Assembly (NCBI GenBank): GCA_003144015.1
Contig: QFWS01000002.1
Location: forward strand, 124,001 to 188,000
Length of the DNA: 64,000 nucleotides
Direction: 5' to 3'
DNA from: Flavobacteriaceae bacterium LYZ1037
GTDB lineage: Bacteria; Bacteroidota; Bacteroidia; Flavobacteriales; Flavobacteriaceae
The notes under the pieces were generated by a model. It had not been told where the DNA came from, did no database searches, and saw only the letters and a program-made list of their open reading frames with translations. The position numbers were made by a program, and so were the translations under genes. This document shows, one piece after another, positions 28,001 to 36,516 of this stretch. Positions within the stretch are counted from its first letter, which is position 1, and each line of letters starts with the position of its first letter.

Positions 28001-28229
28001 CGGTTGGGTTTTCTAGAATAGATTTCGAAGAAAAAGATTTTAAAGTATCAATAATACGTTCTTTCATCTCGCTAGCTGCTTTATTGGTAAAAGTAATAGC
28101 AAGGATGTGTTTGAATTTGTCGTTAAAAGGCGATTCTAAAATAATTTTTAAGTATTCTTTTACAAGTGTAAATGTTTTGCCACTTCCTGCAGAAGCATTA
28201 TAAACTAGAAAAGAACTCTTATTATCCAT
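25083..28229 (-). CDS. addA: AddA/RecB-like UvrD-family helicase-nuclease
   Basis: A 1048-residue helicase-nuclease subunit. Walker A is [12 protein letters not shown] (about 11-22), the Ia motif [17 protein letters not shown] at about 43-59, Walker [15 protein letters not shown] at about 388-401, and the helicase motifs [33 protein letters not shown] and [13 protein letters not shown] follow in order. The C-terminal RecB-type nuclease carries VRLDRLILD and VIIDYKTG. It unwinds and digests double-strand DNA ends for recombination repair. Its partner addB lies at 19566-22313 with kbl and the OmpA gene between. It diverges from the superoxide dismutase gene. Confidence 0.92.
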   Translation of the reverse strand: MDNKSSFLVYNASAGSGKTFTLVKEYLKIILESPFNDKFKHILAITFTNKAASEMKERIIDTLKSFSSKSILENPTDMFRIICEDLNKDPEVIHLKSKTLLNTIVFNYGFFDISTIDGFTHRIIRTFAYDLKLPLNFEVELDQETLLAEAVDRLIAKAGTEKELTKILVDFALEKADDDKSWDVSFDFNKMSKLLINENDIPFIDALKTKTLEDFKTFKTFLKQEISQTEKTLKEKASAILILAEEAGLQFDDFSGSYLPKHFEKLSNLNLSVSFTSKWQEDIENKTLYPKRVTQDIASVIEDIQPEIASSFYETKHLVFNHKFLKACYRNMTPLSVLSAINKELTVLKEEQNKVLISEFNNMISNEIKDQPTPFIYERLGEKFSHYFIDEFQDTSVLQWENLIPLIDNKLSQENLNNEIGSLMIVGDAKQAIYRWRGGKAEQFIDLFNDANPFHIEKRIVNLPQNYRSFKEILTFNNGFFNHLANTVFNAESHQNIYHNAHQEVTKNLEGFVSLDFLEISKEDNTDAIYTEKTLETITSCLQNGFALSDICILVRKNKQGVAVANYLNEHNIPLISSETLLLKNAPEVEFIIHFLKLLLQPKNDEVKIQVLNYLTTSLHIKEKHPFLEKHINLNLEELFTSLNIFDIHINYNNLLQLSLYELAETVVRSFNLVKTSNAYVQYLLDLVFEYSQKNQPDLAGFINYYDKKKDKLSIVSPPGQEAVQIMTVHKSKGLEFPIVIFPYADLDIYKEVEPKEWFPLNPENFQGFTHTLLNYSGDFENFGEIGNEIYNRRRSNLELDNINILYVALTRAVEQLYIISKKDINNKGEINSKTYSGFFINYLNQLHLWDNNQSKYTFGKPEKSSEKKSVSSLTLEQKEFISTPKHEHNIKIVTNSGYLWDTLQKEAIEKGNLIHNIMSQIKTKTDIDFVIEEFTNSNLITKEQAPLLKEVAFQIVTLPDLTAYFTDNLTIYNERDIISKSGEIVRLDRLILDTNNQAVIIDYKTGNEDQKHINQLIKYENILLEMHIKTIKKILVYINEGIQIKEF

Positions 28230-28291
28230 AAAGTTAAATTTTACACAAGATAAAAACTATCGATGATTTGATAGGTATTTATTATTTTTAA

Positions 28292-28316
28292 TTGGTATGA
28301 TTTATCCGTAAATTTG
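28292..28316 (+). promoter_or_regulatory. Promoter of superoxide dismutase gene
   Basis: A full -7 box TAAATTTG at 28309-28316 with a TTG at 28292-28294, a rather short 14-nt spacing. The leader would be about 30 nt. Confidence 0.5.
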
Positions 28317-28352
28317 AAAGAATTAAATTATTAACTTAAAAAACAAAAGATT

Positions 28353-28961
28353 ATGGCTTTCGAATTACCGAAATTAAAATATGCATACGATGCACTTGAA
28401 CCAAATATAGATGCTCGTACAATGGAAATACATCATTCTAAGCACCACCAAGGTTATACAAATAATTTAAACAATGCTATAGCAGGTACAGATTTAGAAG
28501 GAAAAACGATAGAAAATATCCTTATTAATTTAGATATGGATAATAAAGCTGTTAGAAATAACGGAGGTGGCTTTTATAATCATTCTTTGTTTTGGGAAGT
28601 AATGAATCCAGAAGGGAAAGGTTATTTATCTGGAGAGTTAAAAGACGCTATCGAAGCTGCTTACGGTACTGTAGATGCTTTTAAAGAGACCTTTAGTAAA
28701 GCAGCTGCAACACAATTTGGATCAGGTTGGGCTTGGCTTTGTGTGCATAAAGGTGGTAAAGTTGAAGTTTGTTCTTCACCTAATCAAGATAATCCATTAA
28801 TGCCAGGAGTAGGTTGTGGAGGAACACCAATATTAGGATTAGATGTCTGGGAACATGCATATTATTTAAACTATCAAAACAGACGTCCAGATTATATTAA
28901 TGCTTTTTTTAATGTAATTAACTGGAATGAAGTTGAAAGACGTTATGCTGAAGCTAAATAA
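28353..28961 (+). CDS. sodA: Superoxide dismutase, Mn-type or cambialistic
   Basis: A 202-residue Fe/Mn superoxide dismutase that converts superoxide to oxygen and hydrogen peroxide in the cytoplasm. Metal ligands are in HHSKHHQGY (His about 27), NHSLFW (His about 75) and DVWEHAYY (Asp and His about 164-168). The outer-sphere Gln comes from the C-terminal NQDNPLM, while the N-terminal site reads NNGGGFYNH without Gln, the pattern of Mn-dependent enzymes. Metal use cannot be settled by eye. It is a single gene with its own promoter and terminator. Confidence 0.93.
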   Translation: MAFELPKLKYAYDALEPNIDARTMEIHHSKHHQGYTNNLNNAIAGTDLEGKTIENILINLDMDNKAVRNNGGGFYNHSLFWEVMNPEGKGYLSGELKDAIEAAYGTVDAFKETFSKAAATQFGSGWAWLCVHKGGKVEVCSSPNQDNPLMPGVGCGGTPILGLDVWEHAYYLNYQNRRPDYINAFFNVINWNEVERRYAEAK

Positions 28962-29053
28962 AACTCTTAGTGCCATTTAGGTCTAAAAATCTAGTAAGGT
29001 TGAATTTAATTCCTTCAAAGATTTAATTAGGAGAATTTAAATAATGAATTGAT

Positions 29054-29085
29054 ATAAGCGAATCTGAAAAGATTCGCTTTTTTTT
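29054..29085 (+). terminator. Terminator after superoxide dismutase gene
   Basis: AAGCGAATC and GATTCGCTT form a nine-pair stem around a TGAAAA loop, followed by nine T. Confidence 0.88.
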
Positions 29086-29180
29086 TTAAAATTCAGATGA
29101 AAAAAACACACAACCTTTTCAATAGTAAGATAGTTTCAAAAATTAACAGATGGAATTCCGACCTTGGGGATTTAAAATGA

Positions 29181-29250
29181 AAAAAGGTGAACGAGAGTTC
29201 ACCTTTTTTGCCCCAAATCTACCATAAACTTAACCTACTTATGTTATGGT
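29181..29250 (-). ncRNA. Candidate small RNA, copy 1
   Basis: On the minus strand a -7 box TATATTTG (29255-29262) is followed by an RNA of about 68 nt. It has a hairpin with arms ACCATAA and TTATGGT around a 16-base loop containing GTAGGTTAAG, a linker GATTTGGGGC, then a terminator stem GGTGAAC/GTTCACC with six T. A second copy 230 bp away differs at four positions over 72 bases. The layout promoter, conserved hairpin, terminator is what a stand-alone small RNA gene looks like. It may belong to the Flavo-1 class of flavobacterial RNAs, but this could not be checked. The strand is inferred. Confidence 0.55.
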
Positions 29251-29254
29251 GATT

Positions 29255-29262
29255 CAAATATA
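29255..29262 (-). promoter_or_regulatory. -7 promoter box of small RNA copy 1
   Basis: Minus-strand TATATTTG, a full match to TAnnTTTG, ending about five bases before the conserved CACCATAAC start. No -33 TTG is visible. Confidence 0.5.
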
Positions 29263-29410
29263 TGATTGTATTCTAAGAAAAGTGAGAATTATTAGATAAA
29301 CGGCTTATATATTAGTCTAAAAGTGTAATTAATAAAGAATTAGATAGAAACAAGAATAATAACCTTGTGTAATTGTTGAAGAAATTCTTAATTTTTATGG
29401 TGTAAAATAA

Positions 29411-29481
29411 AAAAAGGCGAACGAAAGTTCACCTTTTTTTGCCCCAAATCTACCATGAACTTAACCTACTTATGTTATGGT
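29411..29481 (-). ncRNA. Candidate small RNA, copy 2
   Basis: The same element as at 29181-29250: the hairpin arm pair ACCATAA/TTCATGG (one mismatch on this strand), the same loop and linker, and a terminator stem GGTGAAC/GTTCGCC with a G-T pair followed by seven T. Upstream on the minus strand lies TACATTAG (29486-29493) at exactly the place of the copy 1 promoter box, matching TAnnTTTG at all but one fixed base. The copies share nothing outside the element and its promoter position. It lies downstream of purF on the same strand. Confidence 0.55.
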
Positions 29482-29594
29482 GAAACTAATGTAGTTTTAT
29501 TTTTTTTAAACTTTTATATATTTCAGATGAAATGCATATATTTCAGATAAAAGTACGTTTTTGTTAGATAAAGCGTTATAAATTAACAACTTAT

Positions 29595-31493
29595 CTAGTA
29601 AGCTCTTTCTTTGTTTCCTTCGTAAAAATTGATAAAAGCTCTATTTACTACGCGATTTCCTCCGACAGTTGGATAGTTTCCTGTAAAATACCAATCGCCT
29701 AAATTTTTAGGACAGGCTTTATGTAAATTTTCTACAGGCTGAAAAATAGTTACCACTTCAGCCTTTACAGATTTATCTGAAATTAACTCGGCTATCTTAC
29801 TAGAGATGGCTTCTGCAGAAAATTGAGAATATAAGTCTTTTACAAAATTTCTAACGTCTTTGTCTTCCAGTTCTACTTGAGCTTTACATTTTTCATAAAC
29901 CTCTTGAACTAAATGATATTTGTTATTTTCCTCTAGCAATTCTAACATGGCTCTAAAGGCAATTAAATCTTCTAGTCTAGCCATATCTATTCCATAGCAA
30001 TCAGGATATCGTATCTGAGGTGCAGAAGAAACCACGACTATTTTTTTAGGATGTAATCGATCCATCATTTTAATAATACTCATTTTAAGTGTGGTTCCTC
30101 TTACAATACTATCATCTATAATAACCAAATTGTCTGTTGGTTTAATAACTCCATAAGTGACATCGTAAACGTGAGCCACTAAATCGTCGCGACTACTGTC
30201 TTCTGTTATAAATGTTCTTAATTTAACATCTTTAATGGCTATTTTTTCAATTCGTGGACGTTCTGAAAGAATTTGTGTAACTCTTTCAGCAGAAAGCTTG
30301 CCGTTTCCATCTAAAATAGCTTGTGTTTTTTTCTTATTAAGGTGTTCTTCAACAGTTTCAATCATTCCAAAAAATGAGGTTTCTGCTGTGTTTGGGATGT
30401 AGGAAAACACCGAATTTTTAGTGTCATTATCAATAGCTTCTAAAACTTTTGGCATTAATAACTTTCCTAAGGTTTTACGTTCTTGGTAAATTTCAGCATC
30501 ACTTCCTCTTGAAAAATAAATGCGCTCAAAAGAGCAGGCTTTACGCTCAAGAGGCTCAATAATTTTCTTAATACATACTTCCCCAGATTTTTTTGTAATT
30601 ATGGCGTGGCCAGGTTCTAATTCTTCGACATCTTCAAAGGCCACATTAAATACGGTTTGAATAACGGGTCTTTCAGATGCGATAACAACAACTTCATCAT
30701 CTTTATAATAATAAACAGGTCTAATTCCTGCTGGGTCTCTTAAAACAAAAGCATCTCCATGTCCTAAAAGTCCAGCCATGGCATAACCTCCATCCCAATT
30801 TTTTGATGAGCGTTTCAATATTTTTGCAACATTAAGTCGTTCGGCTATTAAAGGAGAGCATTCATTTTTACTATAACCTTCCTTTTTTAGTTGTTTGTAT
30901 TTTTTAGCTACTGCATCATCTAAAAAATGACCAATTTTTTCCATAATAGTAATGGTATCTGCCATTTCTTTTGGATGTTGCCCAATTCTAACTAACTCAT
31001 CAAATAACTCATTAACATTTGTCATGTTAAAGTTTCCGGCAAGAATAAGATTTCTGTGCATCCAATTGTTTTGTCTTAAAAAAGGATGGACGTTTTCTAC
31101 ACTATTTTTGCCAAAGGTGCCATACCTAACATGTCCAAGAAGGACTTCGCCAATATATGGAAGGTGTTTTTTTTGAAGCGCTACATCTTCCTTGTATTCG
31201 GGATGTTCCTGCATTTCTTTATTAATCCTGTCGTTTATCTGAGCAAAAATATCCTGAATAGGTTGCTGCGCAATAGAACGTACACGACTAATATAACGAT
31301 CTCCGGGATTCGTATCTAATTTAATACTAGCAAACCCAGCACCATCTTGACCACGATTGTGCTGTTTTTCCATCATTAAATACATTTTGTTCACTCCGTA
31401 AAATGCACTCCCATACTTTTCCTTATAAAACTCAAGAGGTTTTAAAAGTCTAATTTGTGCAATACCACATTCGTGTTTTAAAGCGTCACTCAT
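29595..31493 (-). CDS. purF: Amidophosphoribosyltransferase PurF, long form
   Basis: The first committed enzyme of purine synthesis, transferring glutamine nitrogen to PRPP. The glutaminase nucleophile is Cys9 (HECGIAQI) after an eight-residue leader that would be removed. HNRGQDGAG and HVRYGTFG are glutaminase blocks. The phosphoribosyltransferase loop is LVIIDDSIVRGTTL at about 472-485. At 632 residues it is about 130 longer than the E. coli enzyme; the extra sequence lies between the domains (about 365-455) and at the C-terminus (about 560-632). This long form is usual for Flavobacteria. It starts 62 nt after the PfkB gene, past a terminator. Confidence 0.93.
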   Translation of the reverse strand: MSDALKHECGIAQIRLLKPLEFYKEKYGSAFYGVNKMYLMMEKQHNRGQDGAGFASIKLDTNPGDRYISRVRSIAQQPIQDIFAQINDRINKEMQEHPEYKEDVALQKKHLPYIGEVLLGHVRYGTFGKNSVENVHPFLRQNNWMHRNLILAGNFNMTNVNELFDELVRIGQHPKEMADTITIMEKIGHFLDDAVAKKYKQLKKEGYSKNECSPLIAERLNVAKILKRSSKNWDGGYAMAGLLGHGDAFVLRDPAGIRPVYYYKDDEVVVIASERPVIQTVFNVAFEDVEELEPGHAIITKKSGEVCIKKIIEPLERKACSFERIYFSRGSDAEIYQERKTLGKLLMPKVLEAIDNDTKNSVFSYIPNTAETSFFGMIETVEEHLNKKKTQAILDGNGKLSAERVTQILSERPRIEKIAIKDVKLRTFITEDSSRDDLVAHVYDVTYGVIKPTDNLVIIDDSIVRGTTLKMSIIKMMDRLHPKKIVVVSSAPQIRYPDCYGIDMARLEDLIAFRAMLELLEENNKYHLVQEVYEKCKAQVELEDKDVRNFVKDLYSQFSAEAISSKIAELISDKSVKAEVVTIFQPVENLHKACPKNLGDWYFTGNYPTVGGNRVVNRAFINFYEGNKERAY

Positions 31494-31527
31494 TGTTAGT
31501 TATGTTGTAATTGTTGTTTTAATCAAA

Positions 31528-31551
31528 AAACGCGCTCAATTACGAGCGCGT
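31528..31551 (-). terminator. Terminator after the PfkB kinase gene
   Basis: AACGCGCTC pairs with GAGCGCGTT around a six-base loop, with a T-run on the minus strand. It starts about five bases beyond the kinase stop. Confidence 0.8.
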
Positions 31552-31555
31552 TAGT

Positions 31556-32482
31556 TTATGTTAATTCGATATCGAATTGGGTTAAGTTTTTAAATTCTTG
31601 TAAACGTTGATGCACTTCTTTGCTTTTTAAGTTAATCATGCGTTCGGTCCCAAATTTTTCTACACAAAAAGATGCCAATGTAGAACCATAAATAACTGCA
31701 TTTTTCATGTTTTCAAAAGAGATGTCTCCAGTTTTTGCTAAATATCCTGCAAACCCACCTGCAAATGTGTCTCCTGCTCCTGTAGGATCGAAAACTTCTT
31801 TTAAAGGTAAAGCTGGAGCATAAAAAACATTGTCTTCATGAAACAGTAATGCACCATGTTCCCCCTTTTTAATTACCACATATTTAGGGCCCATTTCATG
31901 AATTTTTTGAGCAGCAACAACTAAAGAGTATTCTCCAGTTAGTTGCCTAGCTTCTTCATCATTAATGGTTATAACATCAATACGTTTTATAACGTTATGC
32001 AAATCTTCAAGCGCACAATCCATCCAGAAATTCATAGTGTCTAGAATAGCAAGTTTCGGTTTGCTTTCCATCTGGTCTAATACACTTAGTTGGACAATAG
32101 GGTGTAAGTTTCCTAGCATCACCACTTCGGCATTTTTAAAATCTGATGGAACTACTGGATTAAAATCTGCTAAAACATTTAATTCTGTAGCTAGAGTATC
32201 TCGTGTATTCATATCGTTGTGATACTTTCCACTCCAAAAAAACGTTTTTCCTTCTTTTATAATTTCAACACCAGAAATATCGATGTTTTTGTTTGAAAGT
32301 AAATCTAAATATTCTTGAGGAAAATCTCCTCCAACAATTGAAACTACTGATGCATCTACGTTAAATTGTGAAGCTGCTAAACCAATATAGGTGGCTGCTC
32401 CTCCAAGAATTTTATCTGTTTTTCCAAAAGGTGTTTCAATAGCATCAAAAGCTACGGTTCCTACTATTACTAATTTGCTCAT
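31556..32482 (-). CDS. PfkB/ribokinase family sugar kinase
   Basis: A 308-residue ATP-dependent kinase. The anion-hole and catalytic-base motif DPTGAGDTFAGGFAGYL is at about 231-247, with the base Asp near 237, and the N-terminal GGAATYIGLAASQF substrate loop at about 27-40. The order of motifs matches the PfkB family (ribokinase, adenosine kinase, fructokinase and nucleoside kinases). The substrate cannot be assigned from sequence. The purine genes purF and purN nearby make a nucleoside substrate possible but that is weak. It has a full promoter and terminator of its own. Confidence 0.88.
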   Translation of the reverse strand: MSKLVIVGTVAFDAIETPFGKTDKILGGAATYIGLAASQFNVDASVVSIVGGDFPQEYLDLLSNKNIDISGVEIIKEGKTFFWSGKYHNDMNTRDTLATELNVLADFNPVVPSDFKNAEVVMLGNLHPIVQLSVLDQMESKPKLAILDTMNFWMDCALEDLHNVIKRIDVITINDEEARQLTGEYSLVVAAQKIHEMGPKYVVIKKGEHGALLFHEDNVFYAPALPLKEVFDPTGAGDTFAGGFAGYLAKTGDISFENMKNAVIYGSTLASFCVEKFGTERMINLKSKEVHQRLQEFKNLTQFDIELT

Positions 32483-32504
32483 GTTGAGGTTTGAAAATTT
32501 GGTG

Positions 32505-32534
32505 CAAATATAAGGTATTTAGATACGAATACAA
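32505..32534 (-). promoter_or_regulatory. Promoter of the PfkB kinase gene
   Basis: On the minus strand TTG (32532-32534) and TATATTTG (32505-32512) are 19 nt apart, the ideal Bacteroidota arrangement. The leader is short, about 15-20 nt. Confidence 0.65.
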
Positions 32535-32557
32535 GAATGATTTTTTTAAATAAATAA

Positions 32558-33199
32558 TCACTTTCTACCAAAATCTGCTGGAATTTCTCCCCAAGCTTTG
32601 GTTTCCCATTTTACAATAGTTGTTTTATAATTGTTTGTTTTAAGCCAGTTTACGGCTCTTTCCACCAATTCAAACAAGGCTTTATTTTTTTCGTTACGTT
32701 CTAATTTGGTGTTACAAGTTTTCTTTTTTACCCAGCTGATAGCAGTTTTAGAGTCTGTATAAATCAGTCGGTCGCTTTTGTGTTGTTTTAAAAAAGCCAA
32801 ACCATGGACAATGGCTAAAAACTCTCCTATATTATTAGTGCCTTCATTAAAGGGACCTTGTATAAAAAGTTGTTTTTTTGTTTTAGTATCCACGCCTCTA
32901 TATTCCATTTTACCAGGATTGCCACTAGATGCAGCATCCACAGAAATAGAGTTGTAGTTTGGTTGTCCTATTTTTTTGAGTTGTGCTTCTGAAAGTCCTG
33001 AAGAGAACTTTTTAGATTTTCCAATATAATCTTTATAGTTGCCATTTAAAGCTTTTTTTGCAGCATCAAAAGTTTCAAAAGATTTGTATTGAGCACCTTC
33101 AAAATTTTTAATTTGTGCTTTACAATCGTTCCAAGATTCGAAAACTCCTGTGTGATGACCTTTCCAGACTGTATAATATTTTTTTTTCTTTTTGCTCAT
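32558..33199 (-). CDS. rnhA: Ribonuclease H1 with viroplasmin domain
   Basis: A 213-residue nuclease that cuts RNA in RNA-DNA hybrids. Residues about 7-52 (YYTVWKGHHTGVFESWNDCKAQIKNFEGAQYKSF) are the viroplasmin/hybrid-binding domain seen in eukaryotic-type RNase H1. The catalytic domain shows the four acidic residues in order: SVDAASSGNPG, NNIGEFLAIVHGL, IYTDSKTAISW and the late Asp in IPADFG. The start MSKKKKKYY gives a basic N-terminus. It is followed by the kinase gene and preceded by a repeat-rich gap below purN. Confidence 0.9.
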   Translation of the reverse strand: MSKKKKKYYTVWKGHHTGVFESWNDCKAQIKNFEGAQYKSFETFDAAKKALNGNYKDYIGKSKKFSSGLSEAQLKKIGQPNYNSISVDAASSGNPGKMEYRGVDTKTKKQLFIQGPFNEGTNNIGEFLAIVHGLAFLKQHKSDRLIYTDSKTAISWVKKKTCNTKLERNEKNKALFELVERAVNWLKTNNYKTTIVKWETKAWGEIPADFGRK

Positions 33200-33315
33200 C
33201 TTTAGTACCCACGAAAGTGGGTGTCTTATTTTTTATCAATTAGAAGGATAGCGAAGAGTCTTTTTATTTAAGGCGTGGAGATTCTTCAGTCTTGTCTACT
33301 TCTAAAGGGCACAAG
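33200..33315. repeat. Intergenic segment with hairpin and repeat-like fragments
   Basis: Contains the perfect hairpin ACCCAC GAAA GTGGGT (33207-33222) with a GNRA loop, followed by fragments such as GGAGATTCTTCAG that resemble the inverted form of the dispersed repeat at 8204. It lies between purN and rnhA. No gene. Confidence 0.4.
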
Positions 33316-33882
33316 TTAATTATTTAATAATTTTTCAACCACTTTTGGAAAATGCTCCATTTCTAATTCATGAATTTTTGCTGCTACATCTTCGGCTGAA
33401 TCATTAATATGTACATCACATTTAGCTTGAAAAACAACAGCACCTTCATCATAATGTTCATTAACATAATGTATGGTTATGCCTGTTTCAACCTCTTTAT
33501 TAGCCACAATAGCTTCGTGCACATAACTTCCATACATGCCTTTTCCACCATATTTCGGTAATAAAGCTGGATGAATATTTATCACCTTATTAGGAAATTC
33601 ATTTAAGATAAAACCTGGAAATTTCCATAAAAAGCCTGCTAACACAATTAAATCTGGGTTATTGGCTTTTAAGATATTTAGCACATCGTCTGTTTCAGAA
33701 AAAGCTATTTTATTGAAAGACAAAGCGCTTACTTTTAGGATTTTAGCACGGTCTAAAACTTTGGCACGAGGATTGTTAGTTAACACTTGAATAACAGACG
33801 CATGATTTCTGTTTTTAAAATAAGAGATTAAATTTTCAGCATTCGTTCCGCTTCCGGAAGCAAAAATTACAATACGTTTCAT
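33316..33882 (-). CDS. purN: Phosphoribosylglycinamide formyltransferase
   Basis: A 188-residue enzyme of step 3 of purine synthesis, formylating GAR with 10-formyltetrahydrofolate. The N-terminal IVIFASGSGTNAENLI binds the phosphate. The catalytic set is Asn106-type in NIHPALLPKYGGKGMYG, His in the same block, and Asp in EHYDEGAVVFQ. Length is normal. The purF gene lies 1.8 kb downstream on the same strand with two unrelated genes between. It diverges from acpP. Confidence 0.93.
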   Translation of the reverse strand: MKRIVIFASGSGTNAENLISYFKNRNHASVIQVLTNNPRAKVLDRAKILKVSALSFNKIAFSETDDVLNILKANNPDLIVLAGFLWKFPGFILNEFPNKVINIHPALLPKYGGKGMYGSYVHEAIVANKEVETGITIHYVNEHYDEGAVVFQAKCDVHINDSAEDVAAKIHELEMEHFPKVVEKLLNN

Positions 33883-34125
33883 CTATTTATAATAATATAT
33901 CTAACATTGTTAAGATGTAGATTGGTGAAATAGTGTTCAAATTTAAGGGAATGTTTGTTAATATGAATGATACTTGTTTTATTTACAAATTAAATTGTTT
34001 GATTATTTGAACAAAAAAAGATTAAATATTAACAATTAGCGCGTAAAATTAAAATACTTCAGGGTTATTTAGTAAATTACACACACATTTTTAAACTAAA
34101 GGTGTGTTTTAAAAATAAAGTTTTT

Positions 34126-34133
34126 TATTTTTG
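34126..34133 (+). promoter_or_regulatory. -7 promoter box of acpP-fabF-rnc
   Basis: TATTTTTG, a full match to TAnnTTTG, 32 nt upstream of the acpP ATG. No distinct -33 TTG. Confidence 0.55.
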
Positions 34134-34164
34134 CCAACTAATTAAAACTTAAAATTAAAAGATT

Positions 34165-34398
34165 ATGTCAGACATTGCATCAAGAGTAAAAGCGATTATC
34201 GTAGACAAATTAGGTGTTGATGAAAACGAAGTTGTAACTGAAGCTAGCTTCACAAACGATTTAGGAGCAGATTCATTAGACACTGTAGAATTAATCATGG
34301 AATTCGAAAAAGAATTTGATATCCAAATTCCAGACGATCAAGCAGAAAATATTGCTACAGTTGGTCAAGCTATCTCTTATATAGAAGCAGCAAAATAA
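34165..34398 (+). CDS. acpP: Acyl carrier protein
   Basis: A 77-residue acidic four-helix protein that carries growing fatty acids on a phosphopantetheine arm. The arm attaches to Ser37 in [18 protein letters not shown], the universal DSL motif. It is the first gene of the acpP-fabF-rnc cluster, 13 nt before fabF. Confidence 0.97.
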   Translation: MSDIASRVKAIIVDKLGVDENEVVTEASFTNDLGADSLDTVELIMEFEKEFDIQIPDDQAENIATVGQAISYIEAAK

Positions 34399-34411
34399 TT
34401 CACCCAAATTT

Positions 34412-35662
34412 ATGGAATTAAAGCGAGTTGTAATTACTGGTTTAGGAGCACTAACACCTATAGGCAATACCAAAGACGAATATTGGGAGGCACTATTAAG
34501 TGGAAAAAGTGGTGCTGCCCCTATTACCTATTTTGATACTGAAAAGTTCAAAACGAAATTCGCTTGTGAATTAAAAAACTTTAACGCGACCGATTTTCTT
34601 GATAGGAAAGAAGCACGTAAAATGGATCGATTTACGCAGTATGCTATGGTGGCTTCCGATGAAGCCATTGCAGACTCTAAATTAGATTTAGATGCTATAA
34701 ACAAATTAAGAGTAGGTGTTATTTGGGGAGCAGGAATTGGAGGATTGGAAACATTTCAAGACGAAGTTTTAAACTTCGCTGCAGGAGATGGAACACCAAG
34801 ATTTAATCCGTTCTTTATCCCAAAAATGATTGCAGATATAGCTCCAGGAAACATTTCCATTAAACATGGTTTTATGGGCCCTAACTATACAACTGTATCT
34901 GCTTGTGCCTCATCAGCAAACGCTATGATTGATGCTCTAAACTATATACGTTTAGGACATTGTGATGTAGTTGTAACTGGTGGAAGTGAAGCAGCTGTAA
35001 CTATTGCTGGAATGGGTGGATTTAATGCCATGCATGCCTTATCAACAAGAAATGAAAGCCCAGAAACAGCCTCAAGACCTTTTGATGCAACCAGAGATGG
35101 ATTTGTATTAGGTGAAGGTGCTGGAGCTATTATCCTTGAAGATTATGAACACGCAAAAGCAAGAGGGGCAAAAATATATGCTGAAGTTCTTGGAGGAGGT
35201 CTCTCTTCCGATGCTTACCATATGACTGCGCCACATCCAGAAGGAAGAGGTGTTATTGCTGTAATGAAAAATTGTTTAGAAAATGCTGGTGTAAAACCTG
35301 AAGAAGTTGATCATATCAACACACATGGCACCTCAACACCTCTAGGAGATGTTGCAGAATTGAAAGCCATTTCTGAAGTGTTTGGAGACCACGCAAAACA
35401 CATTAATATCAACTCAACAAAATCTATGACTGGACATTTGTTAGGAGCTGCAGGAGCTATAGAATCTATTGCTGCTATATTAGCTATGGAACACGGTATT
35501 GTTCCTCCTACCATTAACCATGAGTTTGTTGATGAAAATATTGATCCTGAACTTAATTTAACATTAAACAAAGCACAAAAACGTAATGTTAAAGTAGCCA
35601 TGAGTAATACCTTTGGTTTTGGAGGACACAATGCTTGTGTATTATTCAAAAAATTAGATTAA
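34412..35662 (+). CDS. fabF: Beta-ketoacyl-ACP synthase II
   Basis: A 416-residue condensing enzyme of fatty acid elongation using malonyl-ACP. The catalytic triad is visible: Cys in VSACASSANAM (about 167), His in INTHGTSTPLGD (about 307) and His in STKSMTGHLLGAAGA (about 344). The terminal GFGGHNACVLFKK is typical of FabF. Positioned directly after acpP and before rnc, the standard order in Flavobacteria. Confidence 0.96.
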   Translation: MELKRVVITGLGALTPIGNTKDEYWEALLSGKSGAAPITYFDTEKFKTKFACELKNFNATDFLDRKEARKMDRFTQYAMVASDEAIADSKLDLDAINKLRVGVIWGAGIGGLETFQDEVLNFAAGDGTPRFNPFFIPKMIADIAPGNISIKHGFMGPNYTTVSACASSANAMIDALNYIRLGHCDVVVTGGSEAAVTIAGMGGFNAMHALSTRNESPETASRPFDATRDGFVLGEGAGAIILEDYEHAKARGAKIYAEVLGGGLSSDAYHMTAPHPEGRGVIAVMKNCLENAGVKPEEVDHINTHGTSTPLGDVAELKAISEVFGDHAKHININSTKSMTGHLLGAAGAIESIAAILAMEHGIVPPTINHEFVDENIDPELNLTLNKAQKRNVKVAMSNTFGFGGHNACVLFKKLD

Positions 35663-35670
35663 ACTAACGA

Positions 35671-36411
35671 ATGAAAAACATTCGAAACATATTAAATTCC
35701 CGTTCTAAAAATGACGGGAATTTTTTTGTGTCTATTAATAAGATTCTGGGATTTAAACCTAAGTCTTTAAAGATTTATAAAACGGCGTTTACGCATCGTT
35801 CTATGAATATTAAAGATAGTCATGGACATACCGTGAATTACGAAAGGTTAGAGTTTTTAGGAGATGCTACACTAGGCGCAGTTATTGCATCTCATTTATA
35901 TTTAGAAGTGCCAAGTGGAGACGAAGGCTACCTTACCAAAATGCGTTCTAAAATTGTTAGTCGTGAGCATTTAAATGAGCTTGGAAAAGAATTAAACTTA
36001 ATAAGTCTAGTTGAAAGTAAAATCCCTAAAGGGCAGTTTGGAGATAATATTCATGGCAATCTTTTTGAAGCATTAGTAGGAGCCATTTTTCTCGATAAAG
36101 GCTATAAATATTGTGAAAAATTTATCTATAAAAAAGTAATTATCCCTTATGTTGATATTGAAACCTTAGAGGGTAAAGTTATTAGTTATAAAAGCTTGCT
36201 TATAGAATGGTGCCAGAAAGAAAAGAAAACATTCGATTACAATGTGTACGAAGATACAGGTAACGACGATGTTAGACATTTTTCGGTAAAACTTTCAATC
36301 GACGATAAAGTGGTTGCAAAAGCCAGAGCAACTTCAAAAAAGAAAGCCGAAGAAAAAGCTTCCAAACGCGCTTTTTTTGTCTTTCAAAAACAAATATCTA
36401 AAGATTTCTAG
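35671..36411 (+). CDS. rnc: Ribonuclease III
   Basis: A 246-residue double-strand-RNA endonuclease that processes rRNA and regulates mRNA. The nuclease signature NYERLEFLGDATLGAVIA is at about 56-73 and the second acidic block NLFEALVGAIFLDKGY at about 130-145. A C-terminal dsRNA-binding domain follows (about 170-240: YKSLLIEWCQKEKKTFDYNV, then ATSKKKAEEKASKRAF). It begins eight bases after fabF and ends this operon. Confidence 0.95.
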   Translation: MKNIRNILNSRSKNDGNFFVSINKILGFKPKSLKIYKTAFTHRSMNIKDSHGHTVNYERLEFLGDATLGAVIASHLYLEVPSGDEGYLTKMRSKIVSREHLNELGKELNLISLVESKIPKGQFGDNIHGNLFEALVGAIFLDKGYKYCEKFIYKKVIIPYVDIETLEGKVISYKSLLIEWCQKEKKTFDYNVYEDTGNDDVRHFSVKLSIDDKVVAKARATSKKKAEEKASKRAFFVFQKQISKDF

Positions 36412-36516
36412 ATATTTTCTTCGAAGTAGAATATTATAATTAGGATACTGTTAAGATTAAATAAAACGTCATATTAATAAAAAGGTATGTCTTATCTTTA
36501 CAAATCAATGTGAGCT

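Larger units (their letters stand above)
28962..29594. other. 633-bp gene-free region with two candidate small RNA genes
   Basis: No protein-coding frame is convincing. The region holds the superoxide dismutase terminator and two near-identical 72-bp elements with promoter boxes and terminators on the minus strand, described separately. Confidence 0.7.

Noticed and set aside
29181-29252. Plus-strand reading of the small RNA element
   Set aside because: It would place the terminator before the conserved part and has no promoter box; kept only as the alternative noted in the finding.
29181-29483. CRISPR-like repeat pair
   Set aside because: Only two copies, 230 bp apart, each with a terminator and promoter box; no regular spacers and no cas genes.
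34081-34112. Inverted ACACAC / GTGTGT segment before acpP
   Set aside because: The arms are short and imperfect in AT-rich DNA, with no Shine-Dalgarno or T-run involved.
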